Counted from the stretch's first letter, positions 1 to 6,114 are shown. The stretch is DNA of 6,395 nucleotides from Sulfuriferula sp. (GCA_027311185.1 DAICZK010000007.1:1-6395); one strand, 5' to 3'. Translations and numbers: made by a program. The notes: a model not told the origin generated them from the sequence alone.

Positions 1-1
1 G

Positions 2-343
2 ACCATGAACAATCTGGTCAAAACGGTGCATGCAACGGGTACGCTCGGTGTGGTCGGCGTCTTCATTGCCGACGACCCCGGCGCACAGGACAAATTAGCG
101 AAAAAGGGCCGATTAGCCTTCGACTTCGGCGAATTCTGGATGAAAGGGCAGCGCATCGCAACCGGTCAGGCAAACGTAAAAGCCTATAACCGGCAATTGC
201 GCGATTTGATCGAGGCCGATAAAGCGCATCCTTCCTTTGTCATATCGCACGAATTGTCGTTGGAACAAGCGGCTGAAGGGTATAAAAACTTCGGCGAACG
301 CAATGACGGCTGGACCAAAGTGGTCATGAAGCCGGGGAATTGA
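2..343 (+). CDS. Zinc-dependent formaldehyde/alcohol dehydrogenase, C-terminal part (5' end outside the window)
   Basis: This is the last 113 codons of a medium-chain dehydrogenase; the frame is open to the left edge, so the Met at position 5 is internal and not a start. The part present is the end of the NAD-binding Rossmann fold and the C-terminal return to the catalytic domain. Recognisable stretches are TLGVVGVFIADDPGA, a FGEFW..G segment, TGQANVKAYNRQL and the closing EQAAEGYKNF. They match, by order and spacing, the C-terminus of glutathione-independent formaldehyde dehydrogenases and related zinc alcohol dehydrogenases, which oxidise formaldehyde or alcohols with NAD. The catalytic zinc ligands and the nucleotide-binding GxGxxG lie outside the window, so substrate and cofactor cannot be confirmed. 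The stop codon TGA is at 341-343 and a strong terminator follows about 150 bp later. Family confident, exact substrate not. Confidence 0.82.
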   Translation, partial: TMNNLVKTVHATGTLGVVGVFIADDPGAQDKLAKKGRLAFDFGEFWMKGQRIATGQANVKAYNRQLRDLIEADKAHPSFVISHELSLEQAAEGYKNFGERNDGWTKVVMKPGN

Positions 344-461
344 TCCTGGAACCGGCGATTGGAGGACACGTAGAGCGTCAAGGTGAGCGTTAAATAACAC
401 CATTTCTATTCATTCTCGATAGCTTGAATCACTAATAAGCGCTCAATCGCCGGATCTGGGA
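344..461. repeat. Imperfect inverted repeat bounding a ~118-bp non-coding unit
   Basis: The left arm at 344-361 and the right arm at 444-461 are reverse complements at 15 of 18 positions, with an uninterrupted 10-bp core (ccggcgattg / caatcgccgg). The 82 bp between the arms show no long pairing and no convincing gene. The left arm begins directly after the dehydrogenase stop codon, and tga flanks the unit on both sides (341-343 and 462-464). It could be a small non-autonomous mobile unit, the base of an mRNA 3' stem, or chance. No copy elsewhere in this window supports mobility. Confidence 0.4.
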
Positions 462-489
462 TGATACGATAAGCGAGACCGTTCGGCTA

Positions 490-523
490 TTCCGACCGGT
501 TTGAATACGGTCGGGATTTTTTT
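490..523 (+). terminator. Rho-independent terminator of the dehydrogenase transcript
   Basis: The stem pairs 490-498 with 508-516 (core ccgaccg / cggtcgg), with a 9-nt loop, and a run of seven T follows at 517-523. This is a textbook + strand intrinsic terminator and the only one between the dehydrogenase stop and the convergent asmA-like gene. On the minus strand no T-run follows the hairpin, so it should not efficiently stop the asmA-like transcript. Confidence 0.8.
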
Positions 524-559
524 GATGTTTCGGATTGTTTGTCCGGTTTGACGGTACGG

Positions 560-2581
560 TCATGGGTGTTGCGGGGGCGATTGCGTATTGGTCGTAGCCG
601 GAGTTGGCATTTTTCCGGCAGAAGAGCTATTGATTTTGCCGCGTGCCGTTTGCGCCTGGTCGATCAATTTGCCGCATTCGCTGTTTTTACCGGGCCCGGT
701 CTCGATCAAAGGAATAATGGCGAGTAAGGGATTGATAGCCCCCAACGCCACCGCTCCGGCGCCTTGCAAAGCCAGATCGGTTTTATTGACGGTAATATTC
801 GGCTTGGCAAACGTACCGCGGATGTAGATCGGCGTGCGTAGGGCAATCGGACTGATGACTTTGGTATGCGGTTTAAGGTCGATATGCAGACTTTCCTGAT
901 GCATATTTACATCGCCGCTGCCGATGACTGTCGTTATATCCGTATCGAGGAGCAGGGTTTTGGTTTGAAATATGCCGTTATTGACATTAAAATTGGCAAT
1001 AGCGCAATCGATTTTGATGTTTTTATCGCCGAACAGTTTGGTTTCCAGCATTTCCCATAAATGCAATTGGGCCGTTTCCAGCATCATTTTGCTGATTTCA
1101 CCGCTATCGATCAACAGGACGAATTTACCGTTGGCGGTGCCCAGCATTTGTTTGACGGCGTCTCCGTTACCGGTCAGATCGAAATCGCCGTTAATTTGAC
1201 CGATACTGGTTTTAGATAATTTGACGGTCGGGAAAAGTTTTTTGAGCAACAATTTGCGCGCATGAATCATGATCGAAGCATGAATCGGATTGCGTTGCCC
1301 ATCCAGCGTGATCGCACCCGCCAGATTGCCGCCAGCGACTCCGAAATCGAGCGGATTGAGCGTGAGGATCGAATCGCGCAGCTGAATGCGCGTCGTCAGA
1401 TTCTCGATGGGCAAAGCTTTTTTTCGCTCTATGTGCGCGGCATGGATCAGCACATCGGCATTCATCTTGGACCACCGTCGCGTTCTAAAGGGCTGATCGG
1501 GTAATACATCGGATTTTGCTTCTTTCTCTGAGCCCTGCGTATCCGCAGCGGTTTTTTTTCCGGATTTCGGTGCCGGTAGCGACGGTTTCTTCCCGATGAG
1601 CGGCCCCAGATCGGCTAAATCCAGCAATTTTGAGGTTAAATTTCCGCTCAAAAATGGGCGCCGGCTGCTTTGATCCACGGAAAAATTACCTTCAATATCG
1701 CTCTTGCCTATACGACCGGCAAAATTTTGGTATTGCCATTTTTTATCGCTATGAAATAAATGGCCTTTGGTCGCATATTCAGGCGTGCGCGGCAAGATAA
1801 TGCCTATGAGCGGATAGAGTTGATCAAGACTTGCGCCGCTGAGGGCGACATCCAGATCCACGGCGCTGAAACGGGCGAGATTGGTGATGGTGCCGGCGGC
1901 CTTGATCTCGGTTTGACCCAGTTGCGCTGCGATATTCAAGCGATAAGGTAAAGTTTGATCGTTTAACGATAGAATGCGGCCGCCGTTACCGCTTGCTTTA
2001 AGGGGCATGCCTTTGAGTTTTCCGGTTGCACTGAACGCGATGTCGCCGGCGGATCGCCCGGGAGCGATTTGTCGCGTCGACAATAATGCGACAATATCGG
2101 TATGTTGCGCAGGCTGAAGAAAGGTGATTTGTCCTCTATCGAGTAAAATATTGCCGATGGTAGGTGCTGCGCCGGAATTTTTCTGTTTGCGGTCCAACAG
2201 CCAGTTTTTACGGCCGTCAGGAGATATTTCGAGAAAGATGAGCGGTTGCTCCAGACGGACGTTAGGGATCAGAACCTCGCGATCGAATAAACGCGAAAGA
2301 TTAATGCCGCTGTCGATGCGTTTTACCGATAGCATCAGTGGCTGCGCGGCCCAGCGAGGATTGGCAAAGGTCACGTCGCCTACTTGAAAGCGGATAATCG
2401 GCCAGCCCAACTGTACATGGAGGTTGCCTTTGATAAGCAGCGTCCGGCCGGTTTTATCGGTGACGAATCGCTCGATGGGGCGACGCAGCCAGTTCCAGTC
2501 GAAAAAAATGGCAAAAAGAACCAGGATTAAAAACAGCGTCCCCAAGCCATAAGCTAATTTTTTTAGCGCTCGATGTGTCAT
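560..2581 (-). CDS. AsmA-family envelope protein
   Basis: The 673-residue product has a short basic N-terminus (MTHRALKK), one hydrophobic anchor at about residues 7-27, then a long predicted periplasmic region. FDWN directly after the anchor, the early GRTLLIKGNLHVQLGWP and ANPRWA segments and the SGDVNM..ESLHIDLKP...TPIYIRGTFAKP block (about 554-595) are hallmarks of AsmA-type proteins such as YhjG. The late Cys motif GPGKNSECGKLI (about 629-640) also fits. Length matches YhjG-type members. AsmA relatives include TamB, YhdP and YdbH, which form lipid-binding channels between the two membranes; this role is inferred here by family. A Lys/Ala/Pro-rich linker lies at about 331-363. The ATG at 2581 is preferred because it places the anchor right at the N-terminus; an in-frame TTG at 2623 would add 14 residues. 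Neither start has a clear ribosome site. The gene converges with the dehydrogenase. Confidence 0.85.
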   Translation of the reverse strand: MTHRALKKLAYGLGTLFLILVLFAIFFDWNWLRRPIERFVTDKTGRTLLIKGNLHVQLGWPIIRFQVGDVTFANPRWAAQPLMLSVKRIDSGINLSRLFDREVLIPNVRLEQPLIFLEISPDGRKNWLLDRKQKNSGAAPTIGNILLDRGQITFLQPAQHTDIVALLSTRQIAPGRSAGDIAFSATGKLKGMPLKASGNGGRILSLNDQTLPYRLNIAAQLGQTEIKAAGTITNLARFSAVDLDVALSGASLDQLYPLIGIILPRTPEYATKGHLFHSDKKWQYQNFAGRIGKSDIEGNFSVDQSSRRPFLSGNLTSKLLDLADLGPLIGKKPSLPAPKSGKKTAADTQGSEKEAKSDVLPDQPFRTRRWSKMNADVLIHAAHIERKKALPIENLTTRIQLRDSILTLNPLDFGVAGGNLAGAITLDGQRNPIHASIMIHARKLLLKKLFPTVKLSKTSIGQINGDFDLTGNGDAVKQMLGTANGKFVLLIDSGEISKMMLETAQLHLWEMLETKLFGDKNIKIDCAIANFNVNNGIFQTKTLLLDTDITTVIGSGDVNMHQESLHIDLKPHTKVISPIALRTPIYIRGTFAKPNITVNKTDLALQGAGAVALGAINPLLAIIPLIETGPGKNSECGKLIDQAQTARGKINSSSAGKMPTPATTNTQSPPQHP

Positions 2582-2778
2582 TTTGTCGACGAATTGTAGT
2601 AATAAGTAATTTGATGGTCTCAATTTCGATGGCGGACTTCGGTGCTATACCGTACATACCTGTGCCGTATTTATAACATAACTGTCATAAAATGGGCGTT
2701 TTAAACAGGAATCCTTCGCAGACATTTTAAAGGCAATACCGATCGGGATTCTCGTTTCGCTCGTTCCGGGTAAAGTCT

Positions 2779-2808
2779 TTGTTGATTAAATCAGGAAAGG
2801 TTTATAAT
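2779..2808 (+). promoter_or_regulatory. Possible sigma-70 promoter reading toward the insertion sequence
   Basis: A perfect TATAAT lies at 2803-2808. Upstream, TTGTTG at 2779-2784 is 18 bp away and TTGATT at 2782-2787 is 15 bp away, so the -35 is only moderate. Transcription would start about 10 bp before the IS left end and run into orfA. It may be the promoter of a gene displaced by the IS, or simply AT-rich intergenic DNA. Confidence 0.35.
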
Positions 2809-2824
2809 TAAGGATATCTCCACA

Positions 2825-2853
2825 TGAGCTTCCCCCGAAATTTCGTCTTCCAA
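2825..2853 (+). repeat. Left terminal inverted repeat of the IS3-family element
   Basis: It matches the reverse complement of 4079-4107 at 24 of 29 positions. The matches include tgag at the tip, ttcccc, and an uninterrupted tttcgtcttccaa at the inner side. The inner block would be the transposase-binding part and the tip the cleavage site, by analogy with other IS3 elements. Confidence 0.9.
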
Positions 2854-2891
2854 AGATGATGTAAAATCACGATCAAATTGGAAGGAAGGCG

Positions 2892-3197
2892 ATGAAGATA
2901 CCGAAGCAGGAATATACGAGGGAGTTCAAGGAATTGATGGTCAAGCGGGTGAAGGACGGCCAGACTGTTGGCGCGGTTGCCAAGGAACTTGGCCTGGTTG
3001 AACAGACGCTGCGTAACTGGGTCAAGGCCGCAGCAGAGGGCAAGCTTAACGGAGTTGGCACCAGGAAGGTCACCCCTGAGGAGATCGAATTGTCACGGCT
3101 GCGTACGGAAAATATCCGGCTCAAGCGCGAGAACGAAATTCTAAAAAAACGACGGCATACTTCGCGAGGGATGCGCTGTGAAGTACGCCTGGATTGA
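2892..3197 (+). CDS. IS3-family transposase OrfA, frame altered near its C-terminus
   Basis: The 101-aa product is the DNA-binding half of the transposase. Residues about 6-50 form a helix-turn-helix of the transposase-8 type (EYTREFKELMVKRV ... VAKELGLVEQTLRNWV). Residues about 65-87 form a leucine-zipper-like coiled coil (EIELSRLRTENIRLKRENEILKK). The start ATG at 2892 is preceded by a strong purine-rich ribosome site (GGAAGGAAGG). After ILKK, family members normally continue A-T-A-Y-F-A-R-D-A-L and stop; here those residues (TAYFARDAL, then TGA at 3179-3181) are in the -1 frame. The frame read is RRHTSRGMRCEVRLD, ending at 3197. One G appears to be missing directly after the A7 run. This may be a real mutation, a sequencing error in a homopolymer, or a slippage arrangement. 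The helix-turn-helix and coiled coil are unaffected. Confidence 0.88.
   Translation: MKIPKQEYTREFKELMVKRVKDGQTVGAVAKELGLVEQTLRNWVKAAAEGKLNGVGTRKVTPEEIELSRLRTENIRLKRENEILKKRRHTSRGMRCEVRLD
3143..3149 (+). promoter_or_regulatory. A7 slippery run at the OrfA/OrfB frameshift window
   Basis: Seven A follow ct and precede cg within the Leu-Lys-Lys codons of orfA. In IS3-family elements an A-AAA-AAG heptamer at this place drives -1 slippage to give the OrfAB fusion. Here the G is absent. The OrfB frame is open from 3145 onward, but reaching it from the orfA frame now needs a +1 (or -2) shift. A -1 shift instead restores the usual OrfA ending TTAYFARDAL. RNA polymerase slippage on the A-run could produce both forms. 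Confidence 0.5.
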
Positions 3198-4068
3198 CAT
3201 GCAATGGCAGGCATTTGCCTTGGTTGAGATGTGTGAAGTGCTGGAGGTCAGCGTGAGCGGTTACCGGGCATGGAAGCGCGGTGGGTCGCCGGATCGGAAG
3301 CGTTTGACGGCAGCGCAGATGCTGTCGCTGATCCGTGCCATTCATGTCGAACTCAAGGGAGCCTACGGCAGCTCTCGGATGGTTCTGGAATTGCAGGCGC
3401 GAGGATTCTCTGCCAGCAAGGAAAGAGTGGAACGTCTGATGCGGGAGAACGGCATCCATGCACGCCACAAACGGCGCTACAAGGTCACGACCGATTCGAA
3501 GCACGGTCTGCCGGTCGCAGACAATCTGCTCGATCTAAACTTCACGCCCGCAGCGCCCAATCAGGTTTGGACTTTCGACATAACCTACCTGTGGACAAAC
3601 GAGGGTTGGCTGTACCTGGCGATTGTGCTTGATCTGTTTAACCGCGAGGTAGTGGGCTGGTCACTGAAGCCTCGCATGACAGCGGACATCGTGACGGATG
3701 CCCTGGCTATGGCATGGTTCCGCAGAAAGCCAGCACCCGGTCTGATGCATCACTCCGATCGGGGCAGCCAATACGCCAGCCACGCCTTTCAGGACAAACT
3801 CGCCGAATTTGGCATCACCTTTTCGATGAGCCGCAAGGGCAATTGCTGGGATAACGCTCCGACGGAAAGCTGGTTCAACAGCTTCAAAAACGAGCGGATA
3901 CATGGCGTGCGTTTCGCGCCACGGGCTGAAATGATGGCAGTCAGCTTTGAATACATCGAAACGTTCTACAACCGGAAACGGATGCACTCCAGCCTTGGTT
4001 ACAAGTCGCCAATCCGGTTCCTGGATGACTGGAGGATAGCTCAGCATGTGGAAAAACTGGTAGCATGA
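3178..4068 (+). CDS. IS3-family transposase OrfB (DDE integrase domain)
   Basis: The 296-aa catalytic half of the transposase is complete. An HTH_21-like region (about 40-100, including GAYGSSRMVLELQARGFSAS) precedes an rve/RNase-H-fold core. The catalytic triad is D134 in WTFDITYL, D194 in HHSDRGSQYAS and E230 in WDNAPTESWFNSFKNE. The D-D spacing is 59 and the D-E spacing is 35 residues, as expected for IS3 family members. The C-terminal YIETFYNRKRMHSSLGYKSP signature is also present. The GTG start at 3178 has GAGGG seven bases upstream and begins MKYAWID, typical for this family; an ATG at 3199 is a poorer alternative. It overlaps orfA by 20 bases. The active transposase in this family is normally an OrfAB fusion, with OrfB alone involved in donor cleavage control. 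All key residues are intact. Confidence 0.94.
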   Translation: MKYAWIDMQWQAFALVEMCEVLEVSVSGYRAWKRGGSPDRKRLTAAQMLSLIRAIHVELKGAYGSSRMVLELQARGFSASKERVERLMRENGIHARHKRRYKVTTDSKHGLPVADNLLDLNFTPAAPNQVWTFDITYLWTNEGWLYLAIVLDLFNREVVGWSLKPRMTADIVTDALAMAWFRRKPAPGLMHHSDRGSQYASHAFQDKLAEFGITFSMSRKGNCWDNAPTESWFNSFKNERIHGVRFAPRAEMMAVSFEYIETFYNRKRMHSSLGYKSPIRFLDDWRIAQHVEKLVA

Positions 4069-4078
4069 AACCCATTCC

Positions 4079-4107
4079 TTGGAAGACGAAAAATAAGGGG
4101 AACCTCA
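4079..4107 (-). repeat. Right terminal inverted repeat of the IS3-family element
   Basis: Read on the minus strand it begins TGAGGTTCCCC and shares the inner tttcgtcttccaa block with the left end. It starts 10 bp after the orfB stop. It differs from the left end at five of 29 positions, mostly in the spacer between the tip and the inner block. Confidence 0.9.
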
Positions 4108-4178
4108 GTTACTGCAAAATAGGCAGGTTGGCAATAAGAATTTGAGGTTGTTGGGTTTCTATTTACTTTTCAATATAA

Positions 4179-4207
4179 ACAGTTAATTATGCGCCTTATA
4201 GAACTGT
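4179..4207 (-). terminator. Weak hairpin downstream of the tRNA gene, possible terminator
   Basis: ACAGTT at 4179-4184 and AACTGT at 4202-4207 are complementary across a 17-nt loop containing gcgc. On the minus strand a short T5 run (4208-4212) lies just before the hairpin and the sequence after it is T/A-rich. This is the only candidate for ending the tRNA-Arg transcript before the IS. The 6-bp AU-rich stem is weak. The rest of 4108-4219 holds nothing I can name. Confidence 0.25.
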
Positions 4208-4219
4208 AAAAATCTGATC

Positions 4220-4295
4220 TGGTGCCCCGAACACGAATCGAACGTGTGACCCTTCCCTTAGGAGGGGAATGCTCTATCCACTGAGCTACCGGGGC
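4220..4295 (-). tRNA. trnR-CCU: tRNA-Arg, anticodon CCU
   Basis: The 76-nt gene folds as a full cloverleaf on the minus strand. The acceptor stem is GCCCCGG paired with TCGGGGC (one G-T pair next to the T stem). The D stem is GCTC/GAGC. The anticodon stem TTCCC/GGGAA encloses loop CTCCTAA, with anticodon CCT at 4260-4262. The T arm ACACG-TTCGATT-CGTGT follows. The discriminator A and an encoded CCA end the gene at 4220. It reads the rare arginine codon AGG. Genes for minor arginine tRNAs are frequent integration sites, but no integrase or repeated tRNA 3' end is visible here. It is divergent from the MFS gene, 54 bp away. Confidence 0.97.
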
Positions 4296-4303
4296 GCGCC
4301 TGT

Positions 4304-4332
4304 ATTCTATCTGATTATCCCGCGGTTCATAA
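4304..4332 (-). promoter_or_regulatory. Probable promoter of the tRNA-Arg gene
   Basis: On the minus strand TAGAAT (4304-4309, five of six consensus bases) lies eight bases before the tRNA 5' end. TTATGA (4327-4332) sits 17 bp further upstream as a weak -35. The bases between the -10 box and the tRNA start are GC-rich (caggcgc), resembling the discriminator of stringently controlled tRNA promoters. Confidence 0.5.
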
Positions 4333-4349
4333 GGCGGTCAGGAACAAAT

Positions 4350-5540
4350 ATGTCGATCTCACGATTGCCGCGTGCGGTAATCATACTTAGTCTGGTCAGC
4401 TTTTTTAACGATCTGGCCTCCGAAATGGTGGTGCCGCTGATACCGGTTTTGCTGGTGTCAATCATGGCTGCCGGGCCGGTTGCGCTGGGTCTGATAGAAG
4501 GCGTGGCCGATGCCGTGGCGTCGTTGCTAAAATTATGGTCTGGGCGTCGTTCCGACGCGCTGGGGGGGCGACGCAAGGGCTTGGCTGTACTGGGCTACGG
4601 CTTGTCGAACATCGCCAGACCCTTGTTCGGCCTGGCCGGGAGTTGGCCGGTATTATTGTTGTTGCGCAGTCTGGACAGGGTCGGCAAGGGGCTGCGCAGC
4701 GCGCCGCGCGATGCCTTGATCGTCGATGTGTCGCCGCCGGAAATCCGCGGTCTCGCGTTCGGCTTGCATCGCGCGTTCGACAATGCGGGCGCGGTCGGCG
4801 GCAGTCTGATCGCGGCGGCAATACTCGCCTGGTCGGGCCTGTCCTTGACTCAGGTGATTTTGTGGTCGGCGTTGCCCGGTTTGGTGGGCGTGCTGCTGAT
4901 CGCCTTTGGCATCGGCGACTCTGTTACGGTGCGGCGCGATGCGCCTGCTGAGCCCTTGCCGAAAGGGCGCTGGCGGGATTTGCCGGTCGCGTTGCAGCGT
5001 TATTTATGGATGCTGATTCTGTTTACTTTTGCCCGGGTTTCCGAAACTTTTATCGTGTTGCGCGGCCACGAGTTGGGGATGAGTGTGGTGACGTTGCTGT
5101 TACTCTGGGCGTTGTTGAATCTGACCAAGGCGCTGACTTCGCTGCGTGGCGGAGAGCTCGCCGACAAATTCGGCAGTAACCCGGTGATTTTGTTCGCCTG
5201 GGCCGGTTTCGGGCTTTGTTTCCTGGCGCTGGGCTGGGTCGGCAGCCAGCCACAATTGTGGGTAGCGACCCTGATCTATGGTACTCTCGCGGGATTTGCC
5301 GAAGGGCCGGAGCGCGCACTGATCAGTGATTTCGCCGGTGCAACCTATCGCGGCACCGCATTCGGCTGGTATCATTTGATGATAGGCGTTGCAGCAATTC
5401 CGGCGGGGTTGCTGTTTGGCTGGATGTGGCACTGGCAGGGTGCAGGGTTTGCGTTTCGCTACGCGGGTTTGCTGGCATTGTGTGCGGCGCTGGGCATGCG
5501 GCTATGGGCGCAGCCCGCGCGCGGAGGGGAGTTTCTATGA
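4350..5540 (+). CDS. Major facilitator superfamily (MFS) transporter
   Basis: This is a 396-aa inner-membrane carrier with about 12 hydrophobic segments in two halves. TM1 includes the SFFNDLASEMVVPLIPVLL segment. The loop after TM2 carries a motif-A-like SGRRSDALGGRRKG (about residues 64-77). A second characteristic segment, RSLDRVGKGLRSAPRDALI, lies at 106-124. The second half repeats motif A as GGELADKFGSNPVI and has EGPERALISDFA near TM10. Motif content suggests a proton-coupled exporter of the DHA/AraJ-like sort; the substrate cannot be read from sequence. The ATG at 4350 is chosen because AGGA lies six bases upstream and TM1 follows directly. The open frame extends upstream to 4269, but that part overlaps the tRNA. 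The stop overlaps the next gene's start (ATGA), so the two are probably translated together. Composition appears more GC-rich than the left part of the window. Confidence 0.87.
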   Translation: MSISRLPRAVIILSLVSFFNDLASEMVVPLIPVLLVSIMAAGPVALGLIEGVADAVASLLKLWSGRRSDALGGRRKGLAVLGYGLSNIARPLFGLAGSWPVLLLLRSLDRVGKGLRSAPRDALIVDVSPPEIRGLAFGLHRAFDNAGAVGGSLIAAAILAWSGLSLTQVILWSALPGLVGVLLIAFGIGDSVTVRRDAPAEPLPKGRWRDLPVALQRYLWMLILFTFARVSETFIVLRGHELGMSVVTLLLLWALLNLTKALTSLRGGELADKFGSNPVILFAWAGFGLCFLALGWVGSQPQLWVATLIYGTLAGFAEGPERALISDFAGATYRGTAFGWYHLMIGVAAIPAGLLFGWMWHWQGAGFAFRYAGLLALCAALGMRLWAQPARGGEFL

Positions 5541-6076
5541 AAATAATGCTGTTGGCGGGGTTGCTGCTATTCTTAGGCATGATCTGGGTACGCAATACCC
5601 AGGCTGCCGACGCGCCAGGTGTCGGCCAGATGGCACCGGATTTCGCTTTGGGCGACCAGGCGGGTATCGTGCGCAAACTCGCGGATTATCGCGGCAAATG
5701 GCTGGTTATCTATTTTTACCCCAAGGATGAAAGCCCGTATTGCACGACCGAGGCTTGTCAGTATCGTGATGATATTATTAAGATTAATCGCCTTGGCGCA
5801 GCCGTGCTGGGCGTGAGCGTGGACGATCAGGACTCTCACGCCGAATTCGCGAGCAAGCACCACCTGCCGTTCCCGCTGCTTGCGGACAAGGGCGGAGCGT
5901 TGGCGGCACGTTACGGTTCTATCGTCGATTTGTTCGTGATCAGGTTTGCCCGGCGCAACACGTTTATTATCGATCCGGAAGGCAGAATAGCCAAAGTGTA
6001 TCTGTCGGTGAATGCCGCCACGAATCCTGGTCAAGTCGTCGCGGATCTGGCAGCGATGCAAGCAGCCCGCCGGTAG
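5537..6076 (+). CDS. Exported Bcp/PrxQ-type peroxiredoxin
   Basis: The 179-aa product is a thioredoxin-fold peroxidase of the AhpC/TSA superfamily, Bcp (PrxQ) branch. It reduces hydrogen peroxide and organic or lipid hydroperoxides. An N-terminal signal peptide (MKIMLLAGLLLFLGMIWV..., cleavage probably after A23 or A26) directs it to the periplasm or membrane. GQMAPDFAL opens the fold. The active site YPKDESPYCTTEACQYRD has peroxidatic Cys69 and resolving Cys74, the five-residue spacing of atypical 2-Cys Bcp proteins, with Tyr68 where Gly is usual. Later segments are GVSVDD, FPLLADKGGALAARYG and RNTFIIDPEGRIAKVY. The ATG at 5537 is preceded by GGAGGGGA with good spacing and overlaps the MFS stop. 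Typical Bcp proteins are about 155 aa and cytoplasmic; the extra length is the signal peptide. It needs a periplasmic thiol reductant not encoded here. Confidence 0.92.
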   Translation: MKIMLLAGLLLFLGMIWVRNTQAADAPGVGQMAPDFALGDQAGIVRKLADYRGKWLVIYFYPKDESPYCTTEACQYRDDIIKINRLGAAVLGVSVDDQDSHAEFASKHHLPFPLLADKGGALAARYGSIVDLFVIRFARRNTFIIDPEGRIAKVYLSVNAATNPGQVVADLAAMQAARR

Positions 6077-6114
6077 GGTCGGACTCTTGCATCGGAGGGT
6101 GGGTTAAATCTCTT

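Larger units (their letters stand above)
2825..4107 (+). mobile_element. IS3-family insertion sequence, about 1.28 kb
   Basis: The element is bounded by terminal inverted repeats beginning TGAG on each strand, and carries two overlapping genes on one strand: a helix-turn-helix OrfA and a DDE integrase-type OrfB. That layout and the about 1.3-kb length are diagnostic of the IS3 family; OrfA and OrfB resemble the IS3 subgroup best, from memory. Both ends are present, so the copy is full length. The bases next to the ends are aca (2822-2824) on the left and gtt (4108-4110) on the right, so the 3-4 bp target duplication usual for this family is absent. OrfB is intact while OrfA carries a probable one-base loss near its end. 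It sits between the asmA-like gene and the tRNA-Arg gene and interrupts no recognisable reading frame. Confidence 0.93.

Noticed and set aside
3121..4047. Long antisense open frames opposite the transposase (3121-3504 and 3661-4047)
   Set aside because: They mirror the strongly constrained OrfB sequence and have no ribosome sites or domain patterns.
4142..4157. TGAGGTT motif beyond the IS right end, resembling the IS tip
   Set aside because: Only seven bases match the terminal repeat, and the inner tttcgtcttcc block is missing, so it is not a second IS end.
4269..4349. 27-residue N-terminal extension of the MFS transporter frame
   Set aside because: The extension reads through the 5' part of the tRNA-Arg gene and its promoter, and a better ATG with a ribosome site exists at 4350.
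4535..4951. 138-codon open frame inside the MFS gene on the same strand
   Set aside because: It is Arg/Gly-rich with no recognisable domain, and lies entirely within the clear MFS coding frame.
5573..6061. 162-codon open frame antisense to the peroxiredoxin gene
   Set aside because: The sense frame has an unmistakable peroxiredoxin active site and ribosome site. The antisense frame shows no family pattern and is a composition effect of GC-rich coding DNA.
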